A DNA stretch of 64,000 bases from Algoriphagus machipongonensis (GCF_000166275.1 NZ_CM001023.1:3661001-3725000), one strand, 5' to 3'; positions 7,777-17,662 are shown, numbered from the stretch's first letter. Notes: a model not told the origin generated them from the sequence alone. A program made the numbers and translations.

Positions 7777-9415
7777 GCAACTCCGCGTCCCTATTGTAAA
7801 TATCAGGTCGGAAATGTCCTTGGCCTTTATCGTCTGTCCAAAATGTCAGGTATAGAAGTAATACAGGAACCTCCCTATTTAATTTCACTACCTCCTCATT
7901 TTCTTGATGCATCGCTTCAGAAATCTTTTCAGTAGTCCATTTTTTATCCCTCAGTAAGGATTTTGCAAATTGATCAGGATACTGTATTCGAATACATCCA
8001 TGACTCAAAGCTCTTGACTCTCTCTGAAATAGACTTCTTGCTGGTGTATCATGAATATAGATGTTGTAATCATTAGGGAACATAAATTTCACCAATCCCA
8101 ATGAGTTAGAACCTCCTGGTTTTTGCCTAATTCTAAAAGGAAATTCCTCTCCATCTTTTTCTTTCCAATTCACCTTATTAGGGTCCAAGACCTCTCCTGT
8201 GTTTGACACAACCTCCATATTTTTCTCCTGTAGGTAGGCCTTATTCTTTTTCAGGGAAGGAAGTATTTCATCTTGAGTAATGGAAGAAGGGATATTCCAA
8301 TAGGGACTAAAAACAATGTAGCTCATAGGTGCAGAAAACACCGGAGACTCATTATATTCTTTACCCACAATGACTTTGGCACTTAAAGTTGTATCCCCTT
8401 TATCCAAATAATCTAATTGATAATTGGCAATATTTACGAGTACCAGTTCCTCATCCCAATTGATTTCTGGAAGCCAACGCATTCGCTCCATGTTGACAGA
8501 AGCAATGTCTATTAATTTTTCTGGTGAATCATTGAGAAAACCAGCGGTCAAATCTCCAATCGCTCCATCCGGTTTCATTCCATTTTCTATTTGGTACTTT
8601 TTCAGACCTTCCCACATAGTGGAATCAAAAAGCAATTCATCTTCTGTCTCATAGGTATCCAGAAAACCCCAAAACTGAAGTCTTTCTCTAAGCTTGGGAA
8701 CAGACTGGTTTCTATCTCCCACTTTGAGGGATTGCTCAAAACTCACTTGCTTCCAGTTTAAAGTATCTCTTTCACTGGTTTCATAAAGTGTTTTCAAGAC
8801 TTCTCTTCCTTTACTATACATATCTAACTTTGGATAGAGGCTAGCCAATGCATCTTCTATGTCCTCTCCTTCAGCAACGGAATTCAGCAGTTCTAGAGGA
8901 TCTGTGTTTGACTCTTTTGCCTCAAGCTTCCAATAGGTACCTCGTGATTCAGGGCCTATTTTACCCAACTCCAAATCCTTAGCTAGCCTAAAAAACGCAT
9001 CGGTCATTAGAAAGTCCAAGTCTACCAATTCTGGTGTAGACTTCGGTTTTAATATCTTTTGTTGGCTTTTGATATCTTCAAAAAACTCCTGGATCAAAGC
9101 AAGATTATAATCCTCTGGATTTAACCCATCGTATTTTACATTTTCCAACTCTTCAAGAAAATCATTGGCTGTAGAATTGATCTTTCCATTCTTTGACCAA
9201 ACCTCTTCAAACTCTCGGTTTTTATAAAAAGACTTGAGTTCATCAGAAGTCTGAAATCTTTTACCTTCAATTTGAACCGATTGACCCTCCTCGAACTTAG
9301 ATAGCCTAGTTTCGATTTCCTCGGTCAAATCTGATCGCTGAAGTTTGGTGAATAAAAAGAATGCTGCTGTGACTAAAAACAGCACAAATAAGATAATAAG
9401 TGGTTTGTTTTTCAT
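7727..9415 (-). CDS. YcbB-like L,D-transpeptidase (membrane-anchored)
   Basis: 562 residues. One N-terminal membrane anchor (7-23), a helical scaffold domain (about 55-215), a peptidoglycan-binding domain (about 230-296, GDRNQSVPKLRERLQFWGF...DGAIGDLTAGFLND) and a C-terminal YkuD domain (about 322-530). Catalytic residues are His455 and SHGC with Cys474. YcbB/LdtD-type enzymes form 3-3 peptidoglycan crosslinks in the periplasm. It is a tandem paralogue of the next gene (9620-11266), similar throughout, and overlaps the convergent YkuD_2 gene by 50 bp. Confidence 0.9.
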   Translation of the reverse strand: MKNKPLIILFVLFLVTAAFFLFTKLQRSDLTEEIETRLSKFEEGQSVQIEGKRFQTSDELKSFYKNREFEEVWSKNGKINSTANDFLEELENVKYDGLNPEDYNLALIQEFFEDIKSQQKILKPKSTPELVDLDFLMTDAFFRLAKDLELGKIGPESRGTYWKLEAKESNTDPLELLNSVAEGEDIEDALASLYPKLDMYSKGREVLKTLYETSERDTLNWKQVSFEQSLKVGDRNQSVPKLRERLQFWGFLDTYETEDELLFDSTMWEGLKKYQIENGMKPDGAIGDLTAGFLNDSPEKLIDIASVNMERMRWLPEINWDEELVLVNIANYQLDYLDKGDTTLSAKVIVGKEYNESPVFSAPMSYIVFSPYWNIPSSITQDEILPSLKKNKAYLQEKNMEVVSNTGEVLDPNKVNWKEKDGEEFPFRIRQKPGGSNSLGLVKFMFPNDYNIYIHDTPARSLFQRESRALSHGCIRIQYPDQFAKSLLRDKKWTTEKISEAMHQENEEVVKLNREVPVLLLYLTFWTDDKGQGHFRPDIYNRDAELLKALRSAPKAESIERS

Positions 9416-9619
9416 AGTTCGGAGTGGCTATCATTAATAATAGACCTACTCCCTCTACTTCAAATTGAATGCTCCATATGAAGCATTTTAAAAAATCAGC
9501 TTAAAATTGCTTTCAAGGCTCATTTTGATGGAAAAATGAGATTTTACGCCACATTGATATTTCTTTTTAGAGAAAAAGATTACCGGATTTGGGGAAAGCA
9601 AAGGCAATACTTTTTGGTA

Positions 9620-11266
9620 TTATTTACCTAATGCAACCAGCACTTCCTCATCCCTTTCATAGATATCTTCCCTAAAGTGAGCCTCTCCTTTGGAATCTGC
9701 CCAAAAGGTTAAATACACCAAGACTACTGGAATATGGCGATCCAGCTGCACTACTTTTTCATGGGTCTGGTGCATGGCTTCATCAATTTTTTCACTTGTC
9801 CAATAAGGGTCATAGGATAAAAGTTCTTTGGCGAAATCCTGAGGGTTTTGAATTCGGATACAACCATGACTTCTTGCTCTATCATCCAGTGCAAACAATG
9901 AACGGGCATTGGTATCATGAATGTAAACATTATGCTTATTGGGAAACATAAACTTCACCAGGCCTAAAGAATTTCCTGGCCCTGGTTTTTGACGAACCAT
10001 GTAGGGAAAAGATTTAGAATTCCAGTTAATGGTAGAAGGATCTAAGACCTTTCCAGATGAGGTAACGACCTCCATGTTTTTAGCAGCAATGTAATTGGGG
10101 TTTTTCCTGACGCTTGGAATGATTTCACTATGGGTAATCGAATAAGGAATATTCCAATAGGGGCTAAAAACGATGTAGCTCATCTCCGCCATAAAAATCG
10201 GGGACTCATGGTATTTCCTACCTACAATCACACGCTCCGAAATCAGGGTGTCTAAATTTTTTAAATAGTCCAATTGGAAGTTGGCTAAATTCACCAATAT
10301 AAACTCAGCATTCTTGACTGTATCGGGAAGCCACCTCAAACGCTCCATATTAACCCTAGCCTTGTTCAATCGATCTTTGGGAGAATCATTGAATGCTTGA
10401 GCTGTCTGTGGGCCAATCACCCCATCGATATCTAAACCATGAGTCCCTTGAAAATCCTTGATTCCATCCATCATGATAGAGTCATACACCTTTTCATCTT
10501 GGACAGCATACTCTTCCAAAAGCTCCCAGTAAATCAGTCTTTCTCTTAGTCTGGGAATGTCGGAATTAGAATCTCCTACATGAATGGATTTGGAGATTTT
10601 AACTTTCTTCCAATTCAAAGTATCTTCTTTCACTTTTTCTGAAAGCTCACGAATTACCTCTCTACCCTTTTTATAAATACTGAATTTCGGGTACAAACTC
10701 TCCAAACTTTTACGAATAGCTTTTGTTGCTACCGCTTTTTCCAATAGTGTAGGATAATCATTCGTAGGCTCTTTTCTGGCAATCTCCCAATCCTCACCAA
10801 ACTGCGAAGGATCCACCTTCCCTATTTCTAAGTTTCTGGCCAATTTAAAAAAAGCATCACTTAAGAAAATATCTAAATCAGCCAGATCACCCGGAGCATT
10901 TTTGATACCATTTTCCTTATTTGACTCAAAGGTGGAAAAGAATGACTCTATAACATTCAAATGATAATCCTCTGGCACCAAACCATCAAATTCGGCCTGT
11001 TTAATCTCAAACCTTAACTCATAAGCTTCTTCTGTTAATATTCCTCCAACTGACCATGCATTTTTAAATTCACGGTCATTGTAAAAATGGATGATATCAT
11101 CCGCAGTCAATAAGGACGTATTACGGATTTCAATATTTTCCATGGGCACATCAGATTCCATTCTAAATCTGATTAACTCTGCCACCTCTTCATCTGATTG
11201 AGCAAAGACAAGGCTGGAGAAAGTAAAAAATACTAGCGAAAAAGATATAAAAATCGTTCTACTCAT
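9620..11266 (-). CDS. YcbB-like L,D-transpeptidase (secreted paralogue)
   Basis: 548 residues with the same domain order as its downstream neighbour: scaffold domain, peptidoglycan-binding domain (GDSNSDIPRLRERLIYW...DGVIGPQTAQAFND) and YkuD domain ending in SHGCIRIQ (Cys469). Instead of a membrane anchor it has a cleavable signal peptide (1-22, ending VFAQ), so the two paralogues probably differ in location. The 204-bp gap to the second paralogue contains a weak hairpin at 9468-9487 but no clear terminator. It lies 11 bp after the kdsA stop codon and may be the last gene of the kdsC-kdsA transcript. Confidence 0.9.
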   Translation of the reverse strand: MSRTIFISFSLVFFTFSSLVFAQSDEEVAELIRFRMESDVPMENIEIRNTSLLTADDIIHFYNDREFKNAWSVGGILTEEAYELRFEIKQAEFDGLVPEDYHLNVIESFFSTFESNKENGIKNAPGDLADLDIFLSDAFFKLARNLEIGKVDPSQFGEDWEIARKEPTNDYPTLLEKAVATKAIRKSLESLYPKFSIYKKGREVIRELSEKVKEDTLNWKKVKISKSIHVGDSNSDIPRLRERLIYWELLEEYAVQDEKVYDSIMMDGIKDFQGTHGLDIDGVIGPQTAQAFNDSPKDRLNKARVNMERLRWLPDTVKNAEFILVNLANFQLDYLKNLDTLISERVIVGRKYHESPIFMAEMSYIVFSPYWNIPYSITHSEIIPSVRKNPNYIAAKNMEVVTSSGKVLDPSTINWNSKSFPYMVRQKPGPGNSLGLVKFMFPNKHNVYIHDTNARSLFALDDRARSHGCIRIQNPQDFAKELLSYDPYWTSEKIDEAMHQTHEKVVQLDRHIPVVLVYLTFWADSKGEAHFREDIYERDEEVLVALGK

Positions 11267-11277
11267 GAATCAGGCTT

Positions 11278-12126
11278 TTATTGAATTTCGAAATCTTGAT
11301 ATTTTCTCCCCACTTTCCAAGCTTCTTTAAGCATTTCCAAAAATGCTCCCATTTTGTGGAGAGGAATCAAATTTGGACCGTCACTCAAGGCTTTTGCAGG
11401 CTCTGGGTGGGTTTCAATAAAAAAGCCATCTATCCCTGTTCCAGCTGCTGCTCTCGCTAAGATTGGGGCAAATTCACGTTGTCCTCCAGAAGTCCCTCCT
11501 TGTCCTCCAGGCTGCTGCACCGAATGGGTAATATCAAAAACCACCGGAGCAAATTGTCTCATAATAGGCAAGCCTCTCATGTCTACAACAAGGTTATGGT
11601 AACCCAAAGAAAATCCTCTTTCCGTCAAACAGACATTTTCATTTCCTGTGGACCTTACTTTGGTCACGGCGTATTGCATGTCTTCTGGAGCCATGAATTG
11701 ACCGCGTTTAATTTTCACTGCTTTTCCAGTCTCTCCTGCTGCCAATAGCAAATCCGTTTGCCGGCATAAAAAAGCTGGAATTTGTAAGACATCCACTACC
11801 TCGGCAACGTCTTTGGCTTGGTAACTTTCATGGATATCAGTCACTAAGGGAACGTCAAGTGCTTTGCCTACTCGCTGCAAAACTTCCAGAGACTTGTCCA
11901 TACCTATACTTCTGAAAGAACCAGAGGAGGTTCTGTTGGCTTTATCAAAAGAGGCTTTGAAAACATAGGAAAAGCCATGTTCCTCTGCCCAAGCTTTCAC
12001 TTTTGTACCAATTTCCATACAAATATCAAAGCTTTCCACGGCACAAGGCCCAGAAAACAATACAGGTTTATCCTCTCCTAAAACCACCGAATCGGTGATT
12101 TTCATTGGTTTATTATTTCTATTCAT
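11278..12126 (-). CDS. kdsA: 3-deoxy-8-phosphooctulonate synthase
   Basis: 282 residues. KdsA condenses phosphoenolpyruvate with D-arabinose 5-phosphate to Kdo-8-phosphate for lipid A/LPS. Conserved segments: FSGPCAVES, FKASFDKANRTS, VTDIHE, QIPAFLCRQTDLL, KIKRGQFM and GGTSGGQREFAP. The Cys in GPCA, where E. coli KdsA has Asn, marks the metal-dependent class. The start at 12126 overlaps the kdsC stop (ATGA), indicating translational coupling and favouring this Met over Met8. Confidence 0.97.
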   Translation of the reverse strand: MNRNNKPMKITDSVVLGEDKPVLFSGPCAVESFDICMEIGTKVKAWAEEHGFSYVFKASFDKANRTSSGSFRSIGMDKSLEVLQRVGKALDVPLVTDIHESYQAKDVAEVVDVLQIPAFLCRQTDLLLAAGETGKAVKIKRGQFMAPEDMQYAVTKVRSTGNENVCLTERGFSLGYHNLVVDMRGLPIMRQFAPVVFDITHSVQQPGGQGGTSGGQREFAPILARAAAGTGIDGFFIETHPEPAKALSDGPNLIPLHKMGAFLEMLKEAWKVGRKYQDFEIQ

Positions 12127-12698
12127 GCTTCTTTTTTTGACAGACTTTCAATGATTGGGATTAGCTTGCCTTTACTGTGTAGTATCAAGTCCCCAACTTC
12201 TCTAAAAACGCCTTCCCCACCTTTACTTTGTGTCACCCAATGCGCAAAAGGCTTGACATAGCTCACGGCATCAGCAGGAGCAATTGCTAAACCTACCCGA
12301 CTGAGAATCGGCACATCTATTAAATCATCTCCAATATAAGCGACCGTCTCCAGATCAATTTCCATGATCTCCATTAAATCGTTTAGCTTCTTTCCTTTAT
12401 TCTTTACTCCATGGTAATGAAAATCGAATTTGAGTTCCTCACAGCGGTTCATAACCACCTGCGATTCCCTCCCGGTGATGGCACCGACGAGGATTCCAGA
12501 TCTTCTTAAATGCTTGACGATCATCCCGTCTTTCACATTGTACTTTTTAAACTCTAAGCCTTGGTCATCATAGATAATTCCACCATCAGTCATGACACCA
12601 TCTATATCCGTGATTAGAACTTTTACATTTTTCGCTTTTTCCCATATTTCATCCGGGACATTTGAGAAATATTCGGAAATTACTTTTTCTGCTTCCAT
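12123..12698 (-). CDS. kdsC: Kdo-8-phosphate phosphatase (HAD family)
   Basis: 191 residues. KdsC dephosphorylates Kdo-8-phosphate, the product of the next gene. HAD motif I is ITDIDGVMTDG, motif II is AITGRES, motif III Lys lies in GVKNKGKKL and motif IV is YIGDDLIDVPIL. There is no cap domain, as in tetrameric KdsC. It overlaps kdsA by 4 bp and the upstream GNAT-nitrilase gene by 19 bp, so the three are a tight operon. Family and context agree. Confidence 0.95.
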   Translation of the reverse strand: MEAEKVISEYFSNVPDEIWEKAKNVKVLITDIDGVMTDGGIIYDDQGLEFKKYNVKDGMIVKHLRRSGILVGAITGRESQVVMNRCEELKFDFHYHGVKNKGKKLNDLMEIMEIDLETVAYIGDDLIDVPILSRVGLAIAPADAVSYVKPFAHWVTQSKGGEGVFREVGDLILHSKGKLIPIIESLSKKEA

Positions 12699-14221
12699 TG
12701 GATTGAGTATAAATCTAATCGTCTTTGTTCTAAATTTCTGACACTTCCAGCCTTCCTTTGCTTCGTTAACAAATCTAAATCCACATCTGCTACAATAATC
12801 GTCTCTTCATTTTCTGAAGCCTGTGCAACTACTGCATCATGAGGAAAAGAGAAATCAGAAGGAGAAAAAATTGCCGCTTGTGAATACTGAATATCCATGT
12901 TTTCAACTTTAGGCAGGTTACCTACTGAACCAGTGATGGCAACATAGCATTCATTTTCAATTGCCCTGGATTTGGCGCAGGTATTTACCCTGAGGAATGC
13001 ATTTTTGGTATCTGTCCAAAATGGCACAAACAGAATATCCATATTTTGCTCTGCGAGAATTCTTCCCAATTCTGGAAACTCCACATCATAACAGATCAAT
13101 ATCCCAATTCTTCCGGCATCCGTATCAAAAACGTTTATTCCATTACCGCCTTGAAGCCCCCAATAAGCCGCTTCATCTGGCGTGATATGAAGTTTGTATT
13201 GCTTGGCCTGGGTTCCATCTCTCCTACATAAATAGCTGACATTCCTGAGTTTCTTACCATCGTATTCTGGCATAGATCCCCCGATGACGTTCACATTATA
13301 AGAAACCGCCAAGTCACTCATTCTCGAGACAATTTCATTAGTATAATCGGCCAAATTCCGTATAGCTTCTGAGGCATCCATATCATTGAACTCTGCCAAG
13401 AGAGGTGCATTGAAAAACTCAGGAAGTAAGCAGAAATCAGATTTATAGCCAGAGACAGTATCTACAAAGAACTCCACTTGTTGCATCAAATCATCTACAT
13501 TGGAAAATCGACGCATCTTCCACTGAACCAAACCCAATCTGACGATGGATTTTTTGTTACCTATTAGCTTTTCGTCCTTTTCGTAATAGATATTGATCCA
13601 TTCTAGAAGCGTTGCATAGGCTCTGGAATCTGTATCTTCCGGAAGATATTTGGTAATCACTTTCCTTACATGGAATTCATTAGCCAACTGAAATGACAGC
13701 ACAGAATCAAAAATCTCCTTGTTTTTGACTAAGTCAATGTATTTCCGAGGAGTCATTTCATCCGCATAATCTGCATACCCAGGAATTCTACCACCAGCAA
13801 TAATGGATCGGAGGTTTAGGTTCTCACAAAGCTCCTTTCGAGCATCATACAACCTTCTCCCAATTCGCATACCGCGATATTCTTTATCTACAAAAATATC
13901 AGTACCGTACAAGGTATCTCCATCTTCTGTATGGGTATCAAATTTACCGTAACCGGTGATTTCATCATAGGTATGATTATCTCCAAATTGGTTATAATCT
14001 ACAATTAGGCTCAAAGCAGCAGCTACAACTTTTCCATTATCCTCAATACAAATCTGACCTTCGGGAAAAACTCGTAATTGATTTTTGAGTTCTTCTTTTG
14101 TCCAAACACCATTTGGGTTTTTATAAATAGAAGTCATGATCCCTCGGATATCCTCATAGTCCGAAAGTTTTATATTTCGAAGCCGCAGTCTATGCTCTAG
14201 TTCTTCTTTAATCTTACTCAT
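12680..14221 (-). CDS. GNAT acetyltransferase fused to carbon-nitrogen hydrolase
   Basis: 513 residues with two domains. Residues about 14-170 are a GNAT fold with the acetyl-CoA loop DKEYRGMRIGRRLYDARKE. Residues about 222-500 are a nitrilase-superfamily amidohydrolase with the Glu-Lys-Cys triad: LLPEFFNAP (Glu), KLHITPDE (Lys) and ILICYDVEFPEL (Cys). Such bifunctional fusions are common in Bacteroidota, but the substrate is unknown; a tandem acylation/deamidation role is inference. It is first in the operon with kdsC and kdsA, which hints at a cell-envelope or nucleotide-sugar substrate but does not prove it. Confidence 0.9.
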   Translation of the reverse strand: MSKIKEELEHRLRLRNIKLSDYEDIRGIMTSIYKNPNGVWTKEELKNQLRVFPEGQICIEDNGKVVAAALSLIVDYNQFGDNHTYDEITGYGKFDTHTEDGDTLYGTDIFVDKEYRGMRIGRRLYDARKELCENLNLRSIIAGGRIPGYADYADEMTPRKYIDLVKNKEIFDSVLSFQLANEFHVRKVITKYLPEDTDSRAYATLLEWINIYYEKDEKLIGNKKSIVRLGLVQWKMRRFSNVDDLMQQVEFFVDTVSGYKSDFCLLPEFFNAPLLAEFNDMDASEAIRNLADYTNEIVSRMSDLAVSYNVNVIGGSMPEYDGKKLRNVSYLCRRDGTQAKQYKLHITPDEAAYWGLQGGNGINVFDTDAGRIGILICYDVEFPELGRILAEQNMDILFVPFWTDTKNAFLRVNTCAKSRAIENECYVAITGSVGNLPKVENMDIQYSQAAIFSPSDFSFPHDAVVAQASENEETIIVADVDLDLLTKQRKAGSVRNLEQRRLDLYSIQWKQKK

Positions 14222-14387
14222 ATGCCAAAATTAACAGAATCAAATCAAATACATTAAAAGCCAAGTTTCACCACATTTAGTGCTAAATATTCTTTTGGGC
14301 TTTTAAAGAGGCTCAAATATATATAGTTTAAGACCCTATTTATCAATATTTTTAAAAGTGAAATTTCGATAAAGCACCCGAGTCTCT

Positions 14388-15290
14388 ATGCAAGACAACT
14401 TAAATCAAGTCGCAAAAGAAAAAGCTCAATCATTCATTGAATGGTTTCAGGAGCTAATGAATTACAGCCTTTTCAATTTAGGGGAATCACAATTGACAGT
14501 AGGATTGATTCTTACCCTATCAATTTCTTTTGTTTTCCTTTTTATCGTGACGGAGTGGATCCGAAGATTTATGGTTCACAAAGTCTTGAATAGATACCAG
14601 ATAGATACCGGAACAAGGCAGTCTATTGGTACAATGGTCAAATACATTTTAATTTTAGCGGGTATTTTTTCTATTCTCCAAACCAATGGAATTGACCTGA
14701 GTGCTTTTGGAATCTTAGCAGGTGCGCTTGGTGTAGGTATCGGTTTTGGACTTCAAAACATCACCAACAATTTTATCTCTGGACTTATTATCCTTTTTGA
14801 GCAACCTATAAAAGTGGGTGATCGAATTGAAGTTGGAGATGTCACTGGAGATGTCATTAAAATCTCTGCACGATCTACTATGATTGTGACAAATGATAAT
14901 ATTTCCATCATCGTTCCGAACAGTCAATTCATTGATAGTCAAGTAATAAATTGGTCTCACAATGATAGAAACATCCGATTTAATTTCGCTGTAGGAGTAT
15001 CTTACAAGGAGAATCCTGAAAAAGTAAAAGCCATTTTAATGGAAGTAGCCAAAGCACATAAAGGAGTCTTGAGTGTCCCTGAACCAGATGTTCTATTTGA
15101 AGATTATGGTGACAGCTCCATCAATTTCAATCTACGAGTCTGGACTTCAGAGTATATTAACCGACCAAAAATCTTAAAAAGCCAGCTTTATTACGAGATA
15201 TTTAGGAGATTTGGGGAAGAGGGGGTTGAAATACCATTCCCTCAGCGAGACCTACATTTACGATCTGGGTTTGAAAATATAAGTAAATAG
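14388..15290 (+). CDS. MscS family small-conductance mechanosensitive channel
   Basis: 300 residues. Three predicted membrane helices (about 36-57, 80-100 and the pore helix near 105-130), then the MscS core: LGVGIGFGLQNITNNFISGL, LFEQPIKVGDRIEVGDVTGDV and the cytoplasmic beta and alpha/beta cage ending FPQRDLHLRSG. It releases solutes on hypo-osmotic shock through the inner membrane. It is divergent from the GNAT-nitrilase gene and followed after 52 bp by a DUF6089 barrel. Confidence 0.93.
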   Translation: MQDNLNQVAKEKAQSFIEWFQELMNYSLFNLGESQLTVGLILTLSISFVFLFIVTEWIRRFMVHKVLNRYQIDTGTRQSIGTMVKYILILAGIFSILQTNGIDLSAFGILAGALGVGIGFGLQNITNNFISGLIILFEQPIKVGDRIEVGDVTGDVIKISARSTMIVTNDNISIIVPNSQFIDSQVINWSHNDRNIRFNFAVGVSYKENPEKVKAILMEVAKAHKGVLSVPEPDVLFEDYGDSSINFNLRVWTSEYINRPKILKSQLYYEIFRRFGEEGVEIPFPQRDLHLRSGFENISK

Positions 15291-15342
15291 ACTTAATTTT
15301 CGACATCTATATCTTTTCGTATAGGAATTCACGGGGTTTATC

Positions 15343-16266
15343 ATGAGAAAACTGTTATTCATATGTCTATTTTTGAGCGCTTGGTCAGCCCATTCTCAAA
15401 GTTTCTATAGATATAGGTTTGAAGAGCCCTGGTCTATTTCTGCTAGCATTGGACCTACTCAATATTTTGGTGAGTTATATTCTTTTTGGAAATACAGCGA
15501 AGGGATTCAACCGGATTGGAATGCAAATTTCGCTATTCGAAGAACCATAGGCACCAACCTCAGGGCCAGACTGGAAGGCACTTATTATAAAATGTCTGGG
15601 GCCGATGAACCCTCTGATCCAAGAGCTTATAGATTTCCAAGAAACCTGACTTTTAGAGCAAAAAACTGGGAGATATCCAGTATCATAGAATACCATTGGC
15701 ATCCTGTCAAAGTTCCTAATATCCATAGACCACTTTGGAACCCTTATATCTTCGCTGGTTTGGCTTTATCCACTAACAACCCAGAAACTCAATTGGATGG
15801 GGAATGGGTGGATTTACGTCCATTGCAGCTTGAAAACAATCCATATGAGCGGTATATCATTGCTTTCCCTATGGGACTTGGACTTAAATATAAGTTGAAT
15901 GTCTACATGGATTTAATCATTGAAGGAAATTATCGATTCACTCTGACCGATTATATGGATGATATCTCTGCCTACAATGTCAGTGAATTTTATCTGGACT
16001 TAGTGGAAGACTATGTGGATGGAAGTAACCCCGACCGATTGAGATTAGCCATTAGAAACCCTAGGTATTTAGATGACAATGGCATGCCGGATGTAGATAA
16101 AATCTTACAAAACGGCGGCAGAATCCGTAGAGGGTCTGGTCTAAGACATCGCTTTGACGGATATATGACCATCAATGTGGGGCTTGAAATCCATTTATCT
16201 GAAGATATTTTTGAGAACTGGATATTCCGAAACAGACTTTACGAGAAACGATTTAGATTCTGGTAA
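15343..16266 (+). CDS. DUF6089-type outer-membrane beta-barrel protein
   Basis: 307 residues. Signal peptide 1-18 (ending WSAHSQ), then alternating amphipathic strands such as WSISASIGPTQYFGELY and LRARLEGTYYKMSG, ending with a terminal Phe/Trp strand (KRFRFW), typical of outer-membrane barrels. The pattern fits the DUF6089 family of Bacteroidota, of unknown function. Probably cotranscribed with the upstream MscS gene. The stop lies one base from the convergent Usp gene. Confidence 0.75.
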   Translation: MRKLLFICLFLSAWSAHSQSFYRYRFEEPWSISASIGPTQYFGELYSFWKYSEGIQPDWNANFAIRRTIGTNLRARLEGTYYKMSGADEPSDPRAYRFPRNLTFRAKNWEISSIIEYHWHPVKVPNIHRPLWNPYIFAGLALSTNNPETQLDGEWVDLRPLQLENNPYERYIIAFPMGLGLKYKLNVYMDLIIEGNYRFTLTDYMDDISAYNVSEFYLDLVEDYVDGSNPDRLRLAIRNPRYLDDNGMPDVDKILQNGGRIRRGSGLRHRFDGYMTINVGLEIHLSEDIFENWIFRNRLYEKRFRFW

Positions 16267-16267
16267 A

Positions 16268-17092
16268 TTAGATTTTTACACTCAATACAGCCAAGTCACT
16301 TTTATAAACAAGGCTTTCAGTAGTACCTATCTGGTAACTTGGAATCTTTTCATGATGCCCAGTGACTAGAGCAACAAGGTGTACTTTATTGAGCTCCCCA
16401 AATTTCTCCAATCCCAACCCTACACTCTGGAAGTTGAAAGTATGTGGATGAAAAGTCACTTCTTCATTTCCTTTGACAAACTGATTCATCCTTTCCTGCA
16501 ACTCCACAGAATCAATAAAGTGATCCGGTGTATTGATATAAACTAAATGGACGCTAGCTCTAAAAAGCTTGACCAGAGGTTTAATTAAAGAAAAAGCTTC
16601 TTTTGCTTCGTGGGTAAAACTTGAGGCAAAAGCAATTTTACGAAACACATTACCATCTACGGGTTCTTTTACGGCCAACACAGGACAAGCTGCATTTCTT
16701 AATACTTTTTGTAAGGTGCTACCAATAAAGTTACTTCCTTCATTTCCCTTCCCATAAGCACCCAAAACGATCAATTCGGGAGCATATTCATGGGCTACTT
16801 TAAGAATCAAATCATTCGGTACACCTATTTTCACGATTGCCTGAATAGGCGCTTTGGCTGGAGCAATTGTCTTAAAAAAGTTGGGTAACAACTCCGAAGC
16901 TTCCTCATATTCTTGCTGAATTTGAGGATGTTTGGATTTCTCCTTCTCCGATAAAAACTCCCAATCCAACTCTGTTGGAATGACGGTTACACACAGAATT
17001 TCAGCTCCTGACTTTTGACTTATTTTATAAGCAGTACGCAAAGCAGCTACAGAATAGGGGGAAAAATCAAATGGTACAAGTAATGTTTTCAT
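16268..17092 (-). CDS. Universal stress protein, tandem UspA domains
   Basis: 274 residues with two UspA folds. The first (1-143) has an intact nucleotide-binding signature, GAYGKGNEGSNFIGSTLQKV, followed by PVLAVKE. The second (144-274) has a degenerate loop (VTGHHEKIPSYQIGTTESLV). Tandem Usps are typical Bacteroidota cytosolic stress proteins that may bind ATP. Monocistronic, convergent with the barrel gene. Confidence 0.92.
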   Translation of the reverse strand: MKTLLVPFDFSPYSVAALRTAYKISQKSGAEILCVTVIPTELDWEFLSEKEKSKHPQIQQEYEEASELLPNFFKTIAPAKAPIQAIVKIGVPNDLILKVAHEYAPELIVLGAYGKGNEGSNFIGSTLQKVLRNAACPVLAVKEPVDGNVFRKIAFASSFTHEAKEAFSLIKPLVKLFRASVHLVYINTPDHFIDSVELQERMNQFVKGNEEVTFHPHTFNFQSVGLGLEKFGELNKVHLVALVTGHHEKIPSYQIGTTESLVYKSDLAVLSVKI

Positions 17093-17197
17093 GATTCATA
17101 GAATTTTGCTCAAAACTCAATATCCTAATAAATCAAGCTACAATCCTTAAGGAAGATCAGTTGTAAACATGATAAAAATCCTGTTTTAAAATAGTGA

Positions 17198-17662
17198 CTA
17201 GACCAAATCTAAAACCATTTTCACATCACAGCGACAGTATTTTCCTGCTTCAGGCACAGATTCTACAAAACCCAGTTTCTTATAAATATGGAGAGCAGGC
17301 TGGAGCTTGGTACTGCTGTAAAGCACCATTTTAGTCCCTCCCATTTCTTTTGCTTTCTCAAGGATTGCTTTTCCTAAAAACATGCCAACACCATGGCCTT
17401 GAGCGCTCTTTTTCACTCCCATTTTTACCATTTCAAAGACACCATCCTCCACTTTTGCCAAACCAACCGTCCCAACGATCTCATCCCCCATTTTCGCAAA
17501 AACAATATCACCACCTGCTTCAATAATGGTTTTTTCCGGGTTTTCTAACTGAGCCACATCAAAAGGCTCCAAAGTAAAATATTCCTCTACCCAGGTTTTA
17601 TTAATCATCTCAAATTCAGATTTGAGATCTGATGAAAATGGAATGATAGCCAGCTCGCTCAT
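17198..17662 (-). CDS. GNAT family N-acetyltransferase
   Basis: 154 residues. The acetyl-CoA-binding motif is KKSAQGHGVGMFLGKAILEKA (pyrophosphate loop QGHGVG), preceded by GTVGLAKVEDGVFEMVKMGV and followed by LYSSTKLQPALHIYKKLGF. Small-molecule or peptide acetyltransferase of unknown substrate, cytosolic. Divergent from the RidA-like gene with 75 bp between the starts. Confidence 0.88.
   Translation of the reverse strand: MSELAIIPFSSDLKSEFEMINKTWVEEYFTLEPFDVAQLENPEKTIIEAGGDIVFAKMGDEIVGTVGLAKVEDGVFEMVKMGVKKSAQGHGVGMFLGKAILEKAKEMGGTKMVLYSSTKLQPALHIYKKLGFVESVPEAGKYCRCDVKMVLDLV

Noticed and set aside
9468..9487. Terminator between the two YcbB-like genes
   Set aside because: The AATGCT/AGCATT stem is only six pairs and lacks a T run in the direction of transcription.
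12997..13231. Plus-strand ORFs opposite the GNAT-nitrilase gene
   Set aside because: Antisense shadows of a strongly conserved catalytic domain; no independent support.
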